A DNA stretch of 64,000 bases from Mesorhabditis belari. Taxonomy: Eukaryota; Nematoda; Chromadorea; Rhabditida; Rhabditidae. Within the stretch, counting starts at the first letter, position 1. Each line of letters starts with the position of its first letter. Below, piece after piece: positions 45,435-58,420 of the stretch. Under the pieces are notes generated by a model. It had not been told where the DNA came from, searched no databases, and worked only from the letters and a program-made list of their open reading frames with translations. The position numbers and the translations under genes are program-made. The stretch covers positions 124,001 through 188,000 of the forward strand of contig CAUEEP010000750.1 of the NCBI GenBank assembly GCA_958450365.1, in the 5' to 3' direction.

Positions 45435-45935
45435 GTGGGTATTTTGAATTTTCCATGAGCTTAAAACCCTAGAAACGACGTGCTAATTGTTTATAATTTT
45501 TGAGTTGAGTGAGTTGAGTCTTTTAAAAAGCAGATACTTTGCATAAGCAACTGCCGAGTGCAAATAGCTCTCAATGAACCAAGAAGTTCCCAATGAACCA
45601 AGAAATTTACCAAGAAGTACCGAAAAAGTTTAGCGTCAGCTTGGCGGTTTTCTCCCTCGCCTCGGGATCCCACGAGTCCCTCCTCGAGTCACTCCGCAGC
45701 AAGGCTCAAGCGTTGGCTATGGCATTCCAAGGGTATAAAATTATGAATTGAATCTAAATTGAATTTGAATTTAGAAATTATGAACTGAATTTGTTCCCTA
45801 AATTCTGAATTTATGAATTCAATTGAAGGGTAATTTTTAGAAAAGTGGCAAAAATCTTTGGGATCAACTCCTTGGGACAAAGCCACAGCCAATTTAACTG
45901 TTGAACTTGTTGAAGCCAATTTGTTGAAGCCAACT

Positions 45936-46740
45936 TGTTGAAGTCAACTTGTTGAAGATGCAAATATTTTTCTATATGATCCAAATAAACTTTAAAAGTT
46001 ACAAGTACACCAATTGGCCAATTAAATACACCAATTGGCCAATTTTAAAGCATATCATATATACCAAATATGAGCCTCCAAACTTTTGTGGGGTTTTGCA
46101 CAAGCCCTTGCCTCCAAAATTGACCAGACACTGAGACGACCTGATGAGAAACACTTAGCAATCGCGCGTTCACCTTGACGGAATTTATGGGGAATACTTG
46201 TCCGAGTTGTCTACAAGAATCAGACGTTTTTTCACTAAAAGCATCGATCTATTTGGCCTGTAACGATCTCGACGTCTCTACCCTTCAAAACCTCACCACT
46301 TCAATCGATCTGTTTGGCCTGTAACGATCTCGACGTCTCTACTCTTCAAAACCTCATCACTTCAATGTCAAGCCGAATTTCTAGATTTTAAGACACGCTC
46401 TTTTCAATAGAAAAGAAATAATAGTTGCAGTGTTGTTCAAAATGAAGAAAATCTATATTTTGGAGAGCAGATAGGAAAAGCTCCAGACGATGAAGCTCCA
46501 GACGATGAAGCTCCAGAATGGCAGATTGCTTGTTTGTCATCCTATAAAAAATGAATAGACTTGAAACAAAGTAAAAAACAAAGAAACTAATAAAACAATC
46601 CGTACATAACTGTTGAACTTGTTGAAGCTGCAATTCTTTTTCTATATGATCCAAATAAACTTTTAAAGTTACAAATACACCAATTGGCCAATTAAATACA
46701 CCAATTGACCAATTTGAAAGCATATCATATATACCAAATG
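45936..46740. repeat. Direct repeat pair flanking the Tc1 fragment
   Basis: 45955-46070 (TTTTTCTATATGATCCAAAT ... CCAATTGGCCAATT ... CATATCATATATACCAAAT) recurs at 46630-46740. The Tc1-derived fragment lies between them. No gene is seen. Confidence 0.7.
46130..46470 (+). mobile_element. Tc1-like transposase 3' fragment, inverted relative of 35734-37070
   Basis: Reverse-complement copy of 35734-36200: it includes TGTCCGAGTTGTCTACAAGA, two 61-bp units (AACGATCTCGACGTCTCTAC) and the AAGACACGCTCTTTTCAATA end. It encodes the CNDLDVSTLQNLITSM-type C-terminus. Two units here against five in the other copy show array expansion. Confidence 0.75.
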
Positions 46741-47380
46741 TTCAAAAACTTTAGATACAATTTGTAAAATTCGGAATTCAATTCAAATTCAATGAAATCA
46801 CCATGAAATGCTCGTTTTCGGATACCTAAGTTTCAAGTTTAGTTCGAAAATTGTTTTCATCCTTTTTGAGAGTCGTTCTTTTTGAGTGAAATGTGTTTTG
46901 TTTCCGAAAAAAAAAGTTTCCGATCACCCTGTATAGAGTCGACGAGCAGAAAATCAATGAAAGATTTCAAAAATGATCGAGCCGATTTTAGTGGAGGTTG
47001 GCAAGAGGAATTGCTTGCTTGAATATTGCTTTTCAAAAACGCTATTCGAGTGTGATTCAAAAAGTGAAACAAGCCAAACCAGGAACTGATTGTGAGAGAG
47101 TTTTTGAAATAAAACGAAATAAACTGACCCTTGAATAGGACAATCACTAAATTATAGTTCTGATGCCAATTTTGATTTTGACAATGTGTCTGAAAAACTG
47201 AACCCATTGTGTCCTTTCCTCGTTATTTTCCGTGTCCTTTCCTGGTTCAGACACAAATGCCAACTTCCTGACAAAAAAAAAGTGAATTTGAATGAGGTTC
47301 CGGTTCAGCAAGAGTTCCGGTTTAGCAAGGGAAACACTCGTACCTATAAATATGAAGAGTGGGATGGTTTGAAGTCAGAA

Positions 47381-50300
47381 ATGAAATCTCCGATGGGTTC
47401 ATTGCTTCAATATGCTTTCATTACTATATCGGCTTTGATATTGATACAGCTTGGAGTCACAGTGACAGCCACGAGTTGTGAGTCATTAGATTTTCTTGGT
47501 TTCTTTTGCAATTTATTAATTTGAGTACAGCTTTGATGGAATCAGTAAAGCTAACAATAGAATAGCAATAGAAATAGATCATTGCTTGAGACAGGCTAGC
47601 CTTGGATCAAATCAGATCCAAGTCTGACCTTGTTTTAGCTTATCCTGGCCTGATCAGACCCTTCATAGGAGTCACCGTGACAGCCACGAGTTGTGAGTCA
47701 CTAGATTTTCTGATCAAATTAGAGGTGATCAGATCCTTCATAGGGTCTGATCACCTCTAATTTGGCCTGAGGTTGGCCTCTACTTTGGCCTCATGAAACC
47801 TCCATTCTTCTGACTTTTACTAAAAGTCTCGAGGATTCAGAATGCTAATCTCAAATATATGATTCACTTCGGCCAATGTAACTGTCAATTTTGACCCTTT
47901 AAGCCTGTTCAACCTGCACACAAACAAGCCCAACGCTCACCATTGATACGACAAGCTCTGGATCAGCTCCGTTTGATAGCGGTGAGACTCATTAGATGTA
48001 TTCTTTGTAATAATCTTGATTGAATTGCCAAAACAAAGTAATCAAAGGATAATTATCCTGTTCAGATGTTATGGGAACGGATGGAAATGGACGTGTGACA
48101 AGAACGCTAACTTGTACATCAACAGTTGCTGGGTATGCTGCATATATCTCGGTGAGTCTTTGAAATTCGTTTATGTTTGATGTTTGATGACTTTGAGTTC
48201 AAGCTGTAATTGGTTATTTTCCAAAAATATGAGAACTTTAGTGTAATTCGGATGTAAATGGAGTAATCGAAGGAACTCCATCAGTTGTGGCAAATCTTAC
48301 ATGCACCGGCGCTGAATGGGATTTGACTTACAATGGGGCAACTGCAGCAATTTCGACATTGGGATGTTTTCCGATAACTTGTGCTATGTACCCAGATCTC
48401 TGTGACTCAACAACAACAACAACTACTACAACAACGACGACTACTACAACTACCACTACCACAACAACGACCACAGATACAACTACTACAACAACAACAG
48501 CCACGACGACGAGTACCACAACTACAACTCCATCTACAACAACAACTACTGTAACCTGTGGTATTTGCCCTTCTACAGGTGATTGCGGTTCACATTCTTA
48601 AGCTTACAAATCGTTTATTTCTTTGCAAAACTTGATTTCAGGATACTGGTCATCTTGGTACAATCAAGACAGCTGTACCCCGTCGTGGACATGGATTCAA
48701 GTGGCCACAATTGGACAGCCAAACTACAGTAGAACTCAGCAAAATTTCACTTGTGGTATGCACGGACGGCAAGTGCAAGTCAGAGATTGCGTCTCGGCTC
48801 AACGTGGATGTCCTTGCGTGTGAGTTGTTTTGCTGCAAACTGCAAAAAAAGCTAGGCTAGCCATTGAAATAGACTCACTAATTGTCGAATTCTAGTGGTG
48901 ATAACGTTCGACAAGTGGCTTGTGGCGATCCAACGGTTTGCTCAATGCCCCAACTCCCTGGTATCGCTTGTGCCACTGGATACAGGTAAGCTAAAGATAC
49001 TGTAGCTGAATTTGGATAGTAGATATGTCGCTGGGAACGGGGCAAAGACTTTTTGGAACTCTAAACATGATTTTCAGCTTGTCCGGATCAACTTGCATCC
49101 AGACAACTGTCACCACAGATGCCCCAGTGATCCCAGATCCTTCTGAGAACAATCCGGATTGTGGTAAGTTAGCCGAAATTTTTTATTCTTACAGTTAAAT
49201 ACTCTAAATCGCATTCTTTCAGTGGTTTCCCCAACTTGTCCTTGCCCATCGGGTGGTGCGTGGAGCGATTGGCAGTTGATTTCAACTTCCCCGTGCCCAA
49301 TGATTCCCAACTATCAATACAATACAACAAGTGGACAAAATTATGCCGCAACAGCTTGTGGATCGTGTCAAACACAATTGGAAGAGAGGACTTGCACATC
49401 GGCAACTCGTGGATGTTCTTGCACGTAAGTTTGTAAGAAGCGAGACTAAGAGCGGGCAACCATACTCAGAGTACAATAAGGATAGCCTTATTGTACTCTG
49501 TACAATAACCTACAAGATCTTGTCAAATAAACTCTCTGAGGCTGCTCATGCTAATGTACCAACTTGAAATCTAGTCAGACCAGTTAGTAACTGATTGCAA
49601 AGGCAAACTCAAACTCAAATATTGTAAGGAAACAACAACTTCAAGAATTCCTGAATTAGCATGGCAGTTGTTGCAAGCACGTACACTACAGTAGATAAAC
49701 AGAACCGATAAACCGATTTTCTTTTCAAAATCTCTTAAAAACTGTGGATCCCAGTGAATCTTTTGGTATGGCGGGGATCAAGGAGGAGGCAGGTGTCTGC
49801 CTCTAGACCCAGGCCAGTTGGAGTCAGGGTAGGTATTAGCTGAATAACGTCAGCTAACCTTACGTCGGCTAACTAGCCTCGATCTGGCTTGTCTATTCAA
49901 CACAAAAGCATTGGCTGATAATCAATGACAAATTAGACGGGAATTGTTTTGTATTGAAAAGTTTACCATAACTTACAACATTTGCATCGTAATAGCTCCC
50001 TTCAGCCCAAATCCAATTGCACTCGTGCGATGCTAATCAACTATAATACCTCTTAAACTTAAGCTTTCTTATATCTCTTGACAATGAAAAATTGTAGACA
50101 CTACAACTTTGGCCATTTTACTCAAATAGCATGTAATTTTATTAATGTATCATATCATTTTAGTGGTTTACCATATCGCTGGAAGCGTTGCAACCCGGTT
50201 CTCTGTGTTTATCCGACATTGGTCTGTTGTAATGATGTCGATGGAATTGCGAGACAAGTCAACTATTCAACGGTAACAGAAAATCAATTTCAACTTTCAA

Positions 50301-51291
50301 TTCCAATTCCAGAAGCGATATGAATGTCTTCCAACCCCATCAAATCTCTGGAATGACACAACAACGTCACCCGATCCATGGCCAACAAATAACTGTAAGT
50401 TTTACAGGTTTGACTAACTATGGCTGATAATTTCAGGCCCAACCTCCACCACCACTTCTACTACAACAACTACAACGACAACTACCACTATGACCACAAC
50501 AACCACCGCAACTGACACCACAACCACCACTACCACTACCACAACAACGACCACCGATACAACTACTACAACAACGACAGCCACGACGACGAGTACCACA
50601 ACTACAACTCCATCTACGAATACCACAACTACAACTCCATCTACGAGTACCACGACTACAACTCCATCCACAACAACAACTACTGTAACCTGTGGTATTT
50701 GCCCTTCTACAGGTGATTGTGGTTCACATTTTTAAGCTTACAACTCGTTTATTTCTTTTCAAAACTTGATTTCAGGATACTGGTCATCTTGGTACAATCA
50801 AGACAGCTGTATCCCGTCGTGGACATGGATTCAAGTGGCCACAATTGGACAGCCAAACTACAGTAGAACTCAGCAAAATTTCACTTGTGGTATGCACGGA
50901 CGGCAAGTGCAAGTCAGAGATTGCGTCTCGGCTCAACGTGGATGTCCTTGCGTGTGAGTTGTTTTGCTGCAAACTGGTTGCCACGCAAAAAAAGCTAGGC
51001 TAGCCATTGAAATAGACTCACTAATTGTCGATTTCTAGTGGTGATAACGTTCGACAAGTGGCTTGTGGCGATCCAACGGTTTGTTCAATGCCCCAACTCC
51101 CTGGTATCGCTTGTGCCACTGGATACAGGTAAGCTAAAGATACTGTAGCTGAATTTGGATACTAGATATGTCGCTGGGAACGGGACAAAGGCTTTTTTAG
51201 AACTCTAAACATGATTTTCAGCTTGTCCGGATCAACTTGCATTCAGACAACTACCACCACAGATGCCCCGGTGAATCCAAGATCCCTCTGA
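47381..51291 (+). CDS. Secreted C6/Thr-rich/TSP1-like repeat protein, duplicated, ends at frameshift
   Basis: Fourteen exons in phase (652 aa): 47381-47477, 47904-47981, 48066-48151, 48242-48578, 48642-48819, 48896-48985, 49078-49163, 49223-49424, 50164-50272, 50313-50394, 50437-50712, 50776-50953, 51039-51128, 51222-51291. Signal peptide 1-30; C6-type (DUF281-like) domain about 33-135 (CSTCTQTSP, TLTCTSTVAGYAAYISC, NLTCTGAEW); Thr-rich mucin-like stretch about 144-192; then Cys-rich units with WSSW and WSDWQLIS, CGSCQTQLEERTC, RGCSC, like thrombospondin type 1 domains. The Thr-rich plus TSP1-like block is repeated from 50437. In the second copy exon 14 is 87 bp against 86 in the first, a one-base insertion giving TGA at 51289. 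Likely extracellular and heavily O-glycosylated; exact role unknown. Confidence 0.85.
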
Positions 51292-52297
51292 AAACAATCC
51301 GGATTGTGGTAAGTTGGCCGAAAATTTTTATTCTTACAGTCAAATACTCTAAATCGCATTCTTTCAGTGGTTTCCCCAATTTGCCCATGCCCATCGGGTG
51401 GTGCGTGGAGCGATTGGCAGTTGATTTCAACTTCCCCGTGCCCAATGATTCCCAACTATCAATACAATACAACAAGTGGACAAAATTATGCCGCAACAGC
51501 TTGCGGATCGTGTCAAACACAATTGGAAGAGAGGACTTGCACATCGGCGACTCGTGGATGTTCTTGCACGTAAGTTTGTAAGGAGTGAGACTAAAGGCGG
51601 GCAACCATACTCAGAATACGGTAAGAATACTACTTCCAGCCCCATCAAATCCCTGGAATGACACCACAACAACCCCTGGTTACATAAACTCTCTAAGATG
51701 GGATGCTAATGTGCCAACTTCAAGCCTAGTGTGTTATTAACTGATTGAAAGCCAAACTCAAACTCAAATATTGTAAGGATAACTTGAACAATTCCCTAAT
51801 TAGCAAGACAGTTGTTGCAAGCACATACATTACAGTTGACTCGTGCGATGCTGATCAACTATAATACCTCTTAAACTTAAGCTTTCTTATACTCTTGATA
51901 GTTAAAAAATGTAGACACTACAACTTTGACCATTTTAGCCAAATAGCATGTAATTTTATTAATGTATCATATCGTTTTAGTGGTTTACCATATCGCTGGA
52001 AGCGTTGCAACCCGGTTCTCTGTGTTTATCCGACATTGGTCTGTTGTAATGATGTCGATGGAATTGCGAGACAAGTCAACTATTCAACGGTAACAGAAAA
52101 TCAATTTCAACTTTCAATTCCAATTCCAGAAGCGATATGAATGTCTTCCAACCCCATCAAATCTCTGGAATGACACAACAACATCAACCGATCCATGGCC
52201 AACAAATAACTGTAAGTTTTACAGGTTTGACTAACGATAGGTGATAATTTCAGGCCCAACCTCCAGCACCACTTCTATCACAACCGTTTTTGAATGA
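51292..52297 (+). pseudogene. Downstream exons stranded by the frameshift
   Basis: Exons 51368-51569, 51981-52089, 52130-52211 and 52254-52297 mirror 49223-49424, 50164-50272, 50313-50394 and the start of 50437-50712. Their splice sites and frames are intact and would end TTSITTVFE at a stop (52295-52297), but the stop at 51289 precedes them. If the extra base near 51274-51281 is a sequencing error, they are the true C-terminus. Confidence 0.75.
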
Positions 52298-52789
52298 ATC
52301 AAAAGCAAAAGATGTCTTTCTAATCGAAGAATTCTATGTTACCTCTGCAAAGCACTTAATACCTTTGTTAATTCCCCATGTCAGTCTTTCAAAGGCCTAA
52401 TATTTGTATAATAAATGTTTACTTGAGTTTCGATCACATTCTGACTCTGCATTCTCTGCATTCTCTGCATATTTTCCAAGCCAAACACTGTAAAGCTCAA
52501 GATAATTTGGGTATTTTAAAAACAACCGATATTTCAGATGGAAAATCCCTTGGATTGAAATTTAAAATGCTTTTAAACGGGACGTCGCTGTCCGAACAAT
52601 AGAAAACCCGATTGATTCCCAATTTTACCCATTGTCAGTCAAATCTCTCCATTCAGTTTTTTGGGTTTTCCGTTCAGATGTTGATGTCCGAATCGTGAAT
52701 ATCAGTTTTTCAATTTTTTTAAAATATTTTAGAAAAATCGGTAGCAGTTTAACCCATTCGAAACTTCTGCAGCAAAAACTCAGAAACGG

Positions 52790-53482
52790 ACCGCTGAAGC
52801 GCTAATTTGCTGCAGCGCTAATTGAGCTGTTTTCATTCAATTAATTGGTTTTTTTCTTGCTGTTTTTCGGCATTACATGTATCTTCCAATTGTAACATAT
52901 CTACAAATTAGGTGGGCAAAACAGACATATTTACCATATTGTCATATTTACCCGGAATCAATGCAGCCTCTGGTTTTGCATTGAAATTTTCCATAATAGC
53001 TCTAATCTTATATAGCTGATCTCCTGCAGGATCCAGTTCATTATCACAAAAACGCAGGTTTCGAAGAATAGATTCAAATTTTGCTCTTGACATAATGTGG
53101 GACATGTGGGAAAATCCTCCTAATCCAGGCCTGCTACTCCAGTAGTCACGAATCCTCGGTAATTTGCCAGAGATACAGAGCCAGGAAGAGCTTGAAAGAT
53201 TTTGCATCGAAATCCTGCCAGTTTGTTTTCCTTTTTCCATGTTTATTAGACTCGCCTACTAACATATTGATTAATTTGTCGTCGATAAAATAAGAATAAT
53301 AATCAATAGGATCTTGAAAAGTACTGAAGTCAAATCCAAATCGTTCTTCATCAAAAATAAATGGTTGAGGAGGATAAATGGTATTCGCTGCAGCGCTAAT
53401 TCGCTGCAGCGCTAATTCGCTGCAGCGCTAATTCGCTGCAGCGCTAATTCGCTGCAGCGCTAATTCGCTGCAGCGCTAATTG
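52790..53482. repeat. CGCTGCAGCGCTAATT satellite around the piggyBac relic
   Basis: The 16-bp unit occurs about six times at 53387-53482 and in degenerate form at 52795-52825. The flank TGAGCTNTTTTCATTCAATT follows each array, so the two sides of the relic carry the same repeat. Confidence 0.85.
52908..53240 (-). mobile_element. piggyBac-type transposase fragment
   Basis: The minus-strand frame reads LSSSSWLCISGKLPRIRDYW, then MSHIMSRAKFESILRNLRFC and LYKIRAIMENFNAK. This is the N-terminal part of the piggyBac/PGBD transposase domain (RDYW ... MSRxxFExILRxLRFxDN ... KIRPxIE). The catalytic Asp region is absent. 53585-53640 repeats its first part. Confidence 0.8.
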
Positions 53483-54017
53483 AGCTATTTTCATTCAATT
53501 AATTGTTTTTTTTTTGCTGTTTTTCGGCATTACATGTATATTCCAATTGTAACAGATCTACAAATTAGGTGGGCAAAAAAGACGTGTCATATTTACCCGG
53601 AATCAATACAGCCTCTGGTTTTGCATTGAAATTTTCCATAATAGCTCTAATCTAATCGCTCTAATCATAATAGCTCTAATCTAATCTAATGAAAGTAAAT
53701 CTTGCTTAATATTTTTGCTTTATGAATTGTTTTATTTTTTTGTATTCACTAAGTTTTATTCACTTTTCAACAATTTATTGCAAACATATAATAAGTAAAC
53801 AAGCCTAACAACAAAGAAATTAATTCACTTCCCTCAGGTGCAAGACAACAAAATCAAGTTTAACTAAAACTTGAGAGGAACACACTCTAGAAAACACATT
53901 GTTAGATGTAAATCTAAAAATATAAACAATTGATACTTCTCGATAACACTGAACGTTTTTATGCAAATTTTCTCAAATGATCACAGAAAAAAAAGTGATA
54001 AACTTAAACGTTTTTTT

Positions 54018-55560
54018 ATTAGGTTCGCAAGTTATAAACAATCGTTTTTGGGTAATGTGTTTTCTGAAAAAACGGCTTATCCAATCAAAAAACGGTTTGC
54101 TTAATCCAAAAGCCCTATCCTTAATCTACAAAATGGCTTTTTTGAATTTTTGAAAAATGTTTTATTTTAGAACTTTCTCAGGCATTTTAATGTAAGAGTT
54201 GAAAATCCTGGTTTCTAGCATTCATGAGCTAATATATTATTGAGCTATTTTTGAGTGATTGGATACTTTTTAAAATAAAACGCTTCATCGATTACATAGT
54301 TTCCCAAAATTTCAGAATAATCCAATCGATCGAACCGTTCTCTTTCTTTCAATCTTTTTTTTTAAAATCTTGCTTAAATTCCAAGGAAATGGATTAAATT
54401 AGCAAAAAAGTGCATTTTGAGCACTTTTGTGTTTGTGTAATTTGAAAATCAACCTTCCGAAGATTGGATTGCTTAAATAAATGCTAGATCAGGGTTCCAC
54501 CTAAAGATTGTACAGGGTGGCTGAAAATTACGTGCGCGCAGCATCAGCATCATAGTTTTAAACAATGTATAAAGCATTACTACTCATCTTTTTGTGTTTT
54601 AATATTTTTTTTATCGTTGTCTATTAACTTTTTGTTAAAAAGTTGTTTTCTAAGTCATGACAAAGACGTGCGCTAGTCGGGACGCGTATACATTTCTATA
54701 CATTTAGCGTAGATGAGTTTGAAAAGTTCTTAATCTTAATCTTGATTAAATCTTAATACCATCTGTTTCCATACCACTCTATTATTAGGTTGGCAAGTTA
54801 TAAACGATCGTTTTTGGGTAATGTGTTTTCTGAAAAAACGGCTTATCCAGTCAAAAAACAGTTTGCTTAATCCAAAAGCCCTATCCTTAATCTACAAAAT
54901 GGCTTTTTTGAATTTTTGAAAAATGTTTGATTTTAGAACTTTCTCAGGTATTTTAATGTAAGAGTTGAAAATCCTCGTTTCTAGCATTCATGAGCTAATA
55001 TATTTTTTGAGTGATTGCATACTTTTTAAAGGTTGATTAAAGGAAGGTTGATTTTCAAATTAGGCTCAAAATGCACTTTATAGAAATGTATACGCGTCCC
55101 GACTAGCGCACGTCTTTGTCATGACTTAGAAAACAACTTTTTTAACAAAAAATTAATAGACAACGATAAAAAGAATATTAAAACACAAAAATATGAGTAG
55201 TAATGCTTTATACATTGTTTAAAACTATGATGCTGATGCTGCGCGCACGTAATTTTCAGCCACCCTGTACAATCTTTAGGTGGAACCCTGATCTAGCATT
55301 TATTTAAGCAATCCAATCTTCGGAAGGTTGATTTTCAAATTACACAAACACAAAAGTGCTCAAAATGCACTTTTGTGCTAACTTAATTCATTTTCGTTTG
55401 AATTTAAGCAAGTTTAAAAAAAAAAAGACTAAAAGAAAGAGAGCGGTTCGATCGATTGGATTGTTCTGAAATTTTGGGAAACTATGTAATCGATGAAGCG
55501 TTTTATTTTAAAAAGTATCCAATCACTCAAAAAGTGATGTCAAAGAATGCACAAAAAGTC
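54018..55560. repeat. Large imperfect palindrome of MITE-like sequence
   Basis: 54255-54720 and 55085-55540 are inverted copies: CGATTACATAGTTTCCCAAA against its complement near 55480, and ACAGGGTGGCTGAAAATTAC at 54512 against GTAATTTTCAGCCACCCTGT at 55249. The spacer 54783-55020 is a direct copy of 54018-54260 (GGCAAGTTATAAACGATCG family, also at 32355). ACAGGGTGGC resembles Tc1/mariner termini. There is no coding sequence. Confidence 0.75.
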
Positions 55561-57640
55561 AAAATTAATGATGGAAACGTTTCAAATATAGGAAAAAAAA
55601 CATTAGGTGCCCATTGAATTCACACAAATCTTTTCAAAATCTTGATCTCTTGCGAGTTGCACAGTTCCTTATACTTGAAAAATAATAGAAAGTAACATTT
55701 TCAAATGTACCCAACCTTCTAAATGCTGGATTTTTAAACTTGAGCCTATTTTTCTCACATTTATCGGTCCCTCAACAACACTTTGAAATATAATAAAACG
55801 ATTCTTGTTCCCATTTGTTTGCCGATCAACGCTTGAGAAGCTTGGCAAGAGTTTATTGCCTAGATAAGACAATCAGCAACAAAGAACCCACAATGCCGCG
55901 TTTATTCGCACACAACAAAGCCGCCTATCTTGGGAAAGGAATTTCGTTTCAGCAAATTTTTTCTCAGCTCTCAACTTAACAATAGAGCATTCTTTTGCAG
56001 AGATCATAAACTACAAAAGTTTAGTTTCTAGGCTCGGGCATGATTAACATGTTAAATAAGTGATTGTCAATACAAGACAAGGAATTCTTGACTCGCTACA
56101 AGATGAAACCAAGCATTATCTTGGTAACATTTTTTATCAAGAGGAGCCCATACTAGTAAAGACAATCTATGAAGCACCTTACTCGTTAGATTTCACACTT
56201 CTTCACTCCCATTTATCATCAACAGAATTGTCAAGATAAGCCGTGTCGGGTGAACTCCCAGAATACCACGGTATTTGCCCCATAGAAGCACTCTTATCTC
56301 CACAATAAAACCCCAAAAGAAGACTGAACTTTGTCAAAGAAGAAACGGGATTAAAAGCTGCAATAAAGAGAAAACGCCGTTTCTAAAACAAAAGCGATAA
56401 GAGTTAATTTCAAACTTCTTTTTCAAGTTACCACGTTAAGCACGACGGACCTATATCCGAGAAAACAAAAAATTAAATGCCCATAGATCCAAAAAACACA
56501 CAAAATGCCAAATATAATACTTTCTTTCTAGAGTTTCATCTGTTTCTTTCATGGATGAAGTTCGTTATGTCAAGCTTCAGAGAATGATTTTGGAAATGGT
56601 AGTTGAATGTTTCGAATCCTTGAGGTGTATTCAACTTGGATCCTTTAAACAATCTTTCAAACGCATCAATAGGTCTAAGTCAAGAAACCCCTTCGTTCGG
56701 AAGTTGCTAAATAATTCCAATAAGTTCCTTTCCCCGTTAGAAGTACGAGACTCTAGAACTCAGCCGAGCAAAATTAGAGCCATTCATAATTCTATTCACT
56801 TTCAGAATCCGATAGTTTAGATCTTAAACATTTGCTATCTTGTGCAGGTTAATTCTCATTCATCTGTCAGCTTGTCATCAATTTCTGATCATCATATTTC
56901 ATGCTTCTTATTTTCTTATCTGCAAATTATCTTCTGAGCATTTGGTTGTGTTCTCGCCTTTGTCTTGAATAGAGAATCATATAGTCAGAGCCCATCAAGA
57001 TCATTTATTCTTGGTCCCTGCTTTGTGCAATTACAGGAGAATCTTTTGTTCGACTCAATGCTCAAATTCTTAGTTCAAGATAAGAGTGCTGTACGTGCAC
57101 AAAAAAGCGAAAAGCTTTACACAAAGATAAGTTTTTTTGCTGGATCGACACAGTAAACAATGGAGGGTAAAATGAACAGTAACAACAAAGAGACATTGAA
57201 ACGTTTTCAAGTATTTTTGTACCCCATCCTAGAATTACCGATTGTAAAACTTTTTGAGCATTTGTAGCTGAATATAGAACATTTCCAAAGTTGAACACTT
57301 ACGAAGTGACAAATCTTTTTTGAGTTAGTGCAAGAACGGGTAGATAGGAAAGTGGATTTCTAGCTCAGAATGGCTTAGGACTCGTCATTATACCCGGCCA
57401 AATGATGTTTAAAGTGCAAAGTCGATGAAAAACAGGCACACTAAATGATTGGAAACTGGGAATTTTCGCTTTTAAACTCTTAAACCGATCAAACAGAAAA
57501 AGCAGCTGGTAGACCTGACATTTTGGTCTTGAATTAAAGCGTTCTTTAAAAGAATTGTTAGTTTTAAAATGATGGTCGTTCGTTCGTTGACCCTCTGGTT
57601 TTCTTAGATTTTTTGAGTTCCATCATTTTAAAACTAATTG
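55561..57640. other. Unexplained 2-kb region, no recognised gene
   Basis: No inverted ends, satellites or known domains are seen. The longest frame, 56551-56820 (+, MDEVRYVKLQRMILEMVVEC ...), has fair codon use but no family resemblance and no clear splice sites. It differs from its neighbours by lacking obvious repeats. Confidence 0.4.
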
Positions 57641-57849
57641 CATTCAACTACTGTTTAACTGCAGATTAACTGTTTTAAAAACTGCAGGAAAAGCTTAGCG
57701 AAGTTGATTGATGAGCCAAAATGATTTCACGTTTAGAAAGTAGTGAAGATTCCTAGTTCTAGCTTTACCATGCCCAGAATTGTGAACAGATGAAGAGGAA
57801 ACTGTGCTCTGGTTTGTTCTCGAAGATCGATGATAGGCTTTCATTGTTA

Positions 57850-58420
57850 TGTTATTGTTATTGTTATTGTTCCATTGTATGTCTGTGTCTGTGTCAATCA
57901 ATAAGATGCAATTCGATGAATGATTAAATTAAGGGTAATTCTTTATTCTATTCATCTAGTAAATTGGAGTAAATTCACTTCTAAATTGCCCGATATGCTC
58001 TCTAATAGGCATCCGTTGTTGTCAAAACTTGCCTAATAGCTTATTTTGTAGCCAATTTGGTGCTGGTTGAGTTGAAACGGTCAACTAGCCGTCAAATTGG
58101 CGAACAGGCATCGAGCCACCACCAATCGCGGTCACCGCCAAAAAGAAACTACCGGCAATAATGCTAACACTGATGACGAGATGGTTAAAGCCGATAACGA
58201 TGTCGTTCTACCTTTATGGGCTTTAGTTGATGAGGCACTAAGGAAGATTAAATTATTGTTATTGTTCCATTGTATGTCTGTGTCTGTGTCTGTGTCAATC
58301 AACAAGATTCAATTCGATGAATGATTAAATTAAGGATAATTCTTTATTCTATCCCATCTAGTAAATTGCATGTAAATTCACTTCTAACTTGCCCGATATG
58401 CTCTCTGATAGGCATCCGTT
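57850..58420. repeat. Pair of ~165-bp direct repeats
   Basis: 57855-58025 and 58252-58418 share TTCCATTGTATGTCTGTGTC, ATTCGATGAATGATTAAATT and GCCCGATATGCTCTCT(A/G)ATAG. The sequence between and after them (58097-58324, 58420-58562) has short open frames with no family resemblance. Confidence 0.75.

Noticed and set aside
48328..48519. Minus-strand Val-rich frame (also 50414-50671)
   Set aside because: Antisense shadow of the Thr-rich ACN codon tract in the secreted C6/TSP1 protein.
58097..58324. 75-codon hydrophilic frame with duplicated 3' flank
   Set aside because: No splice sites, no similarity I recognise, and it runs into a dispersed direct repeat.
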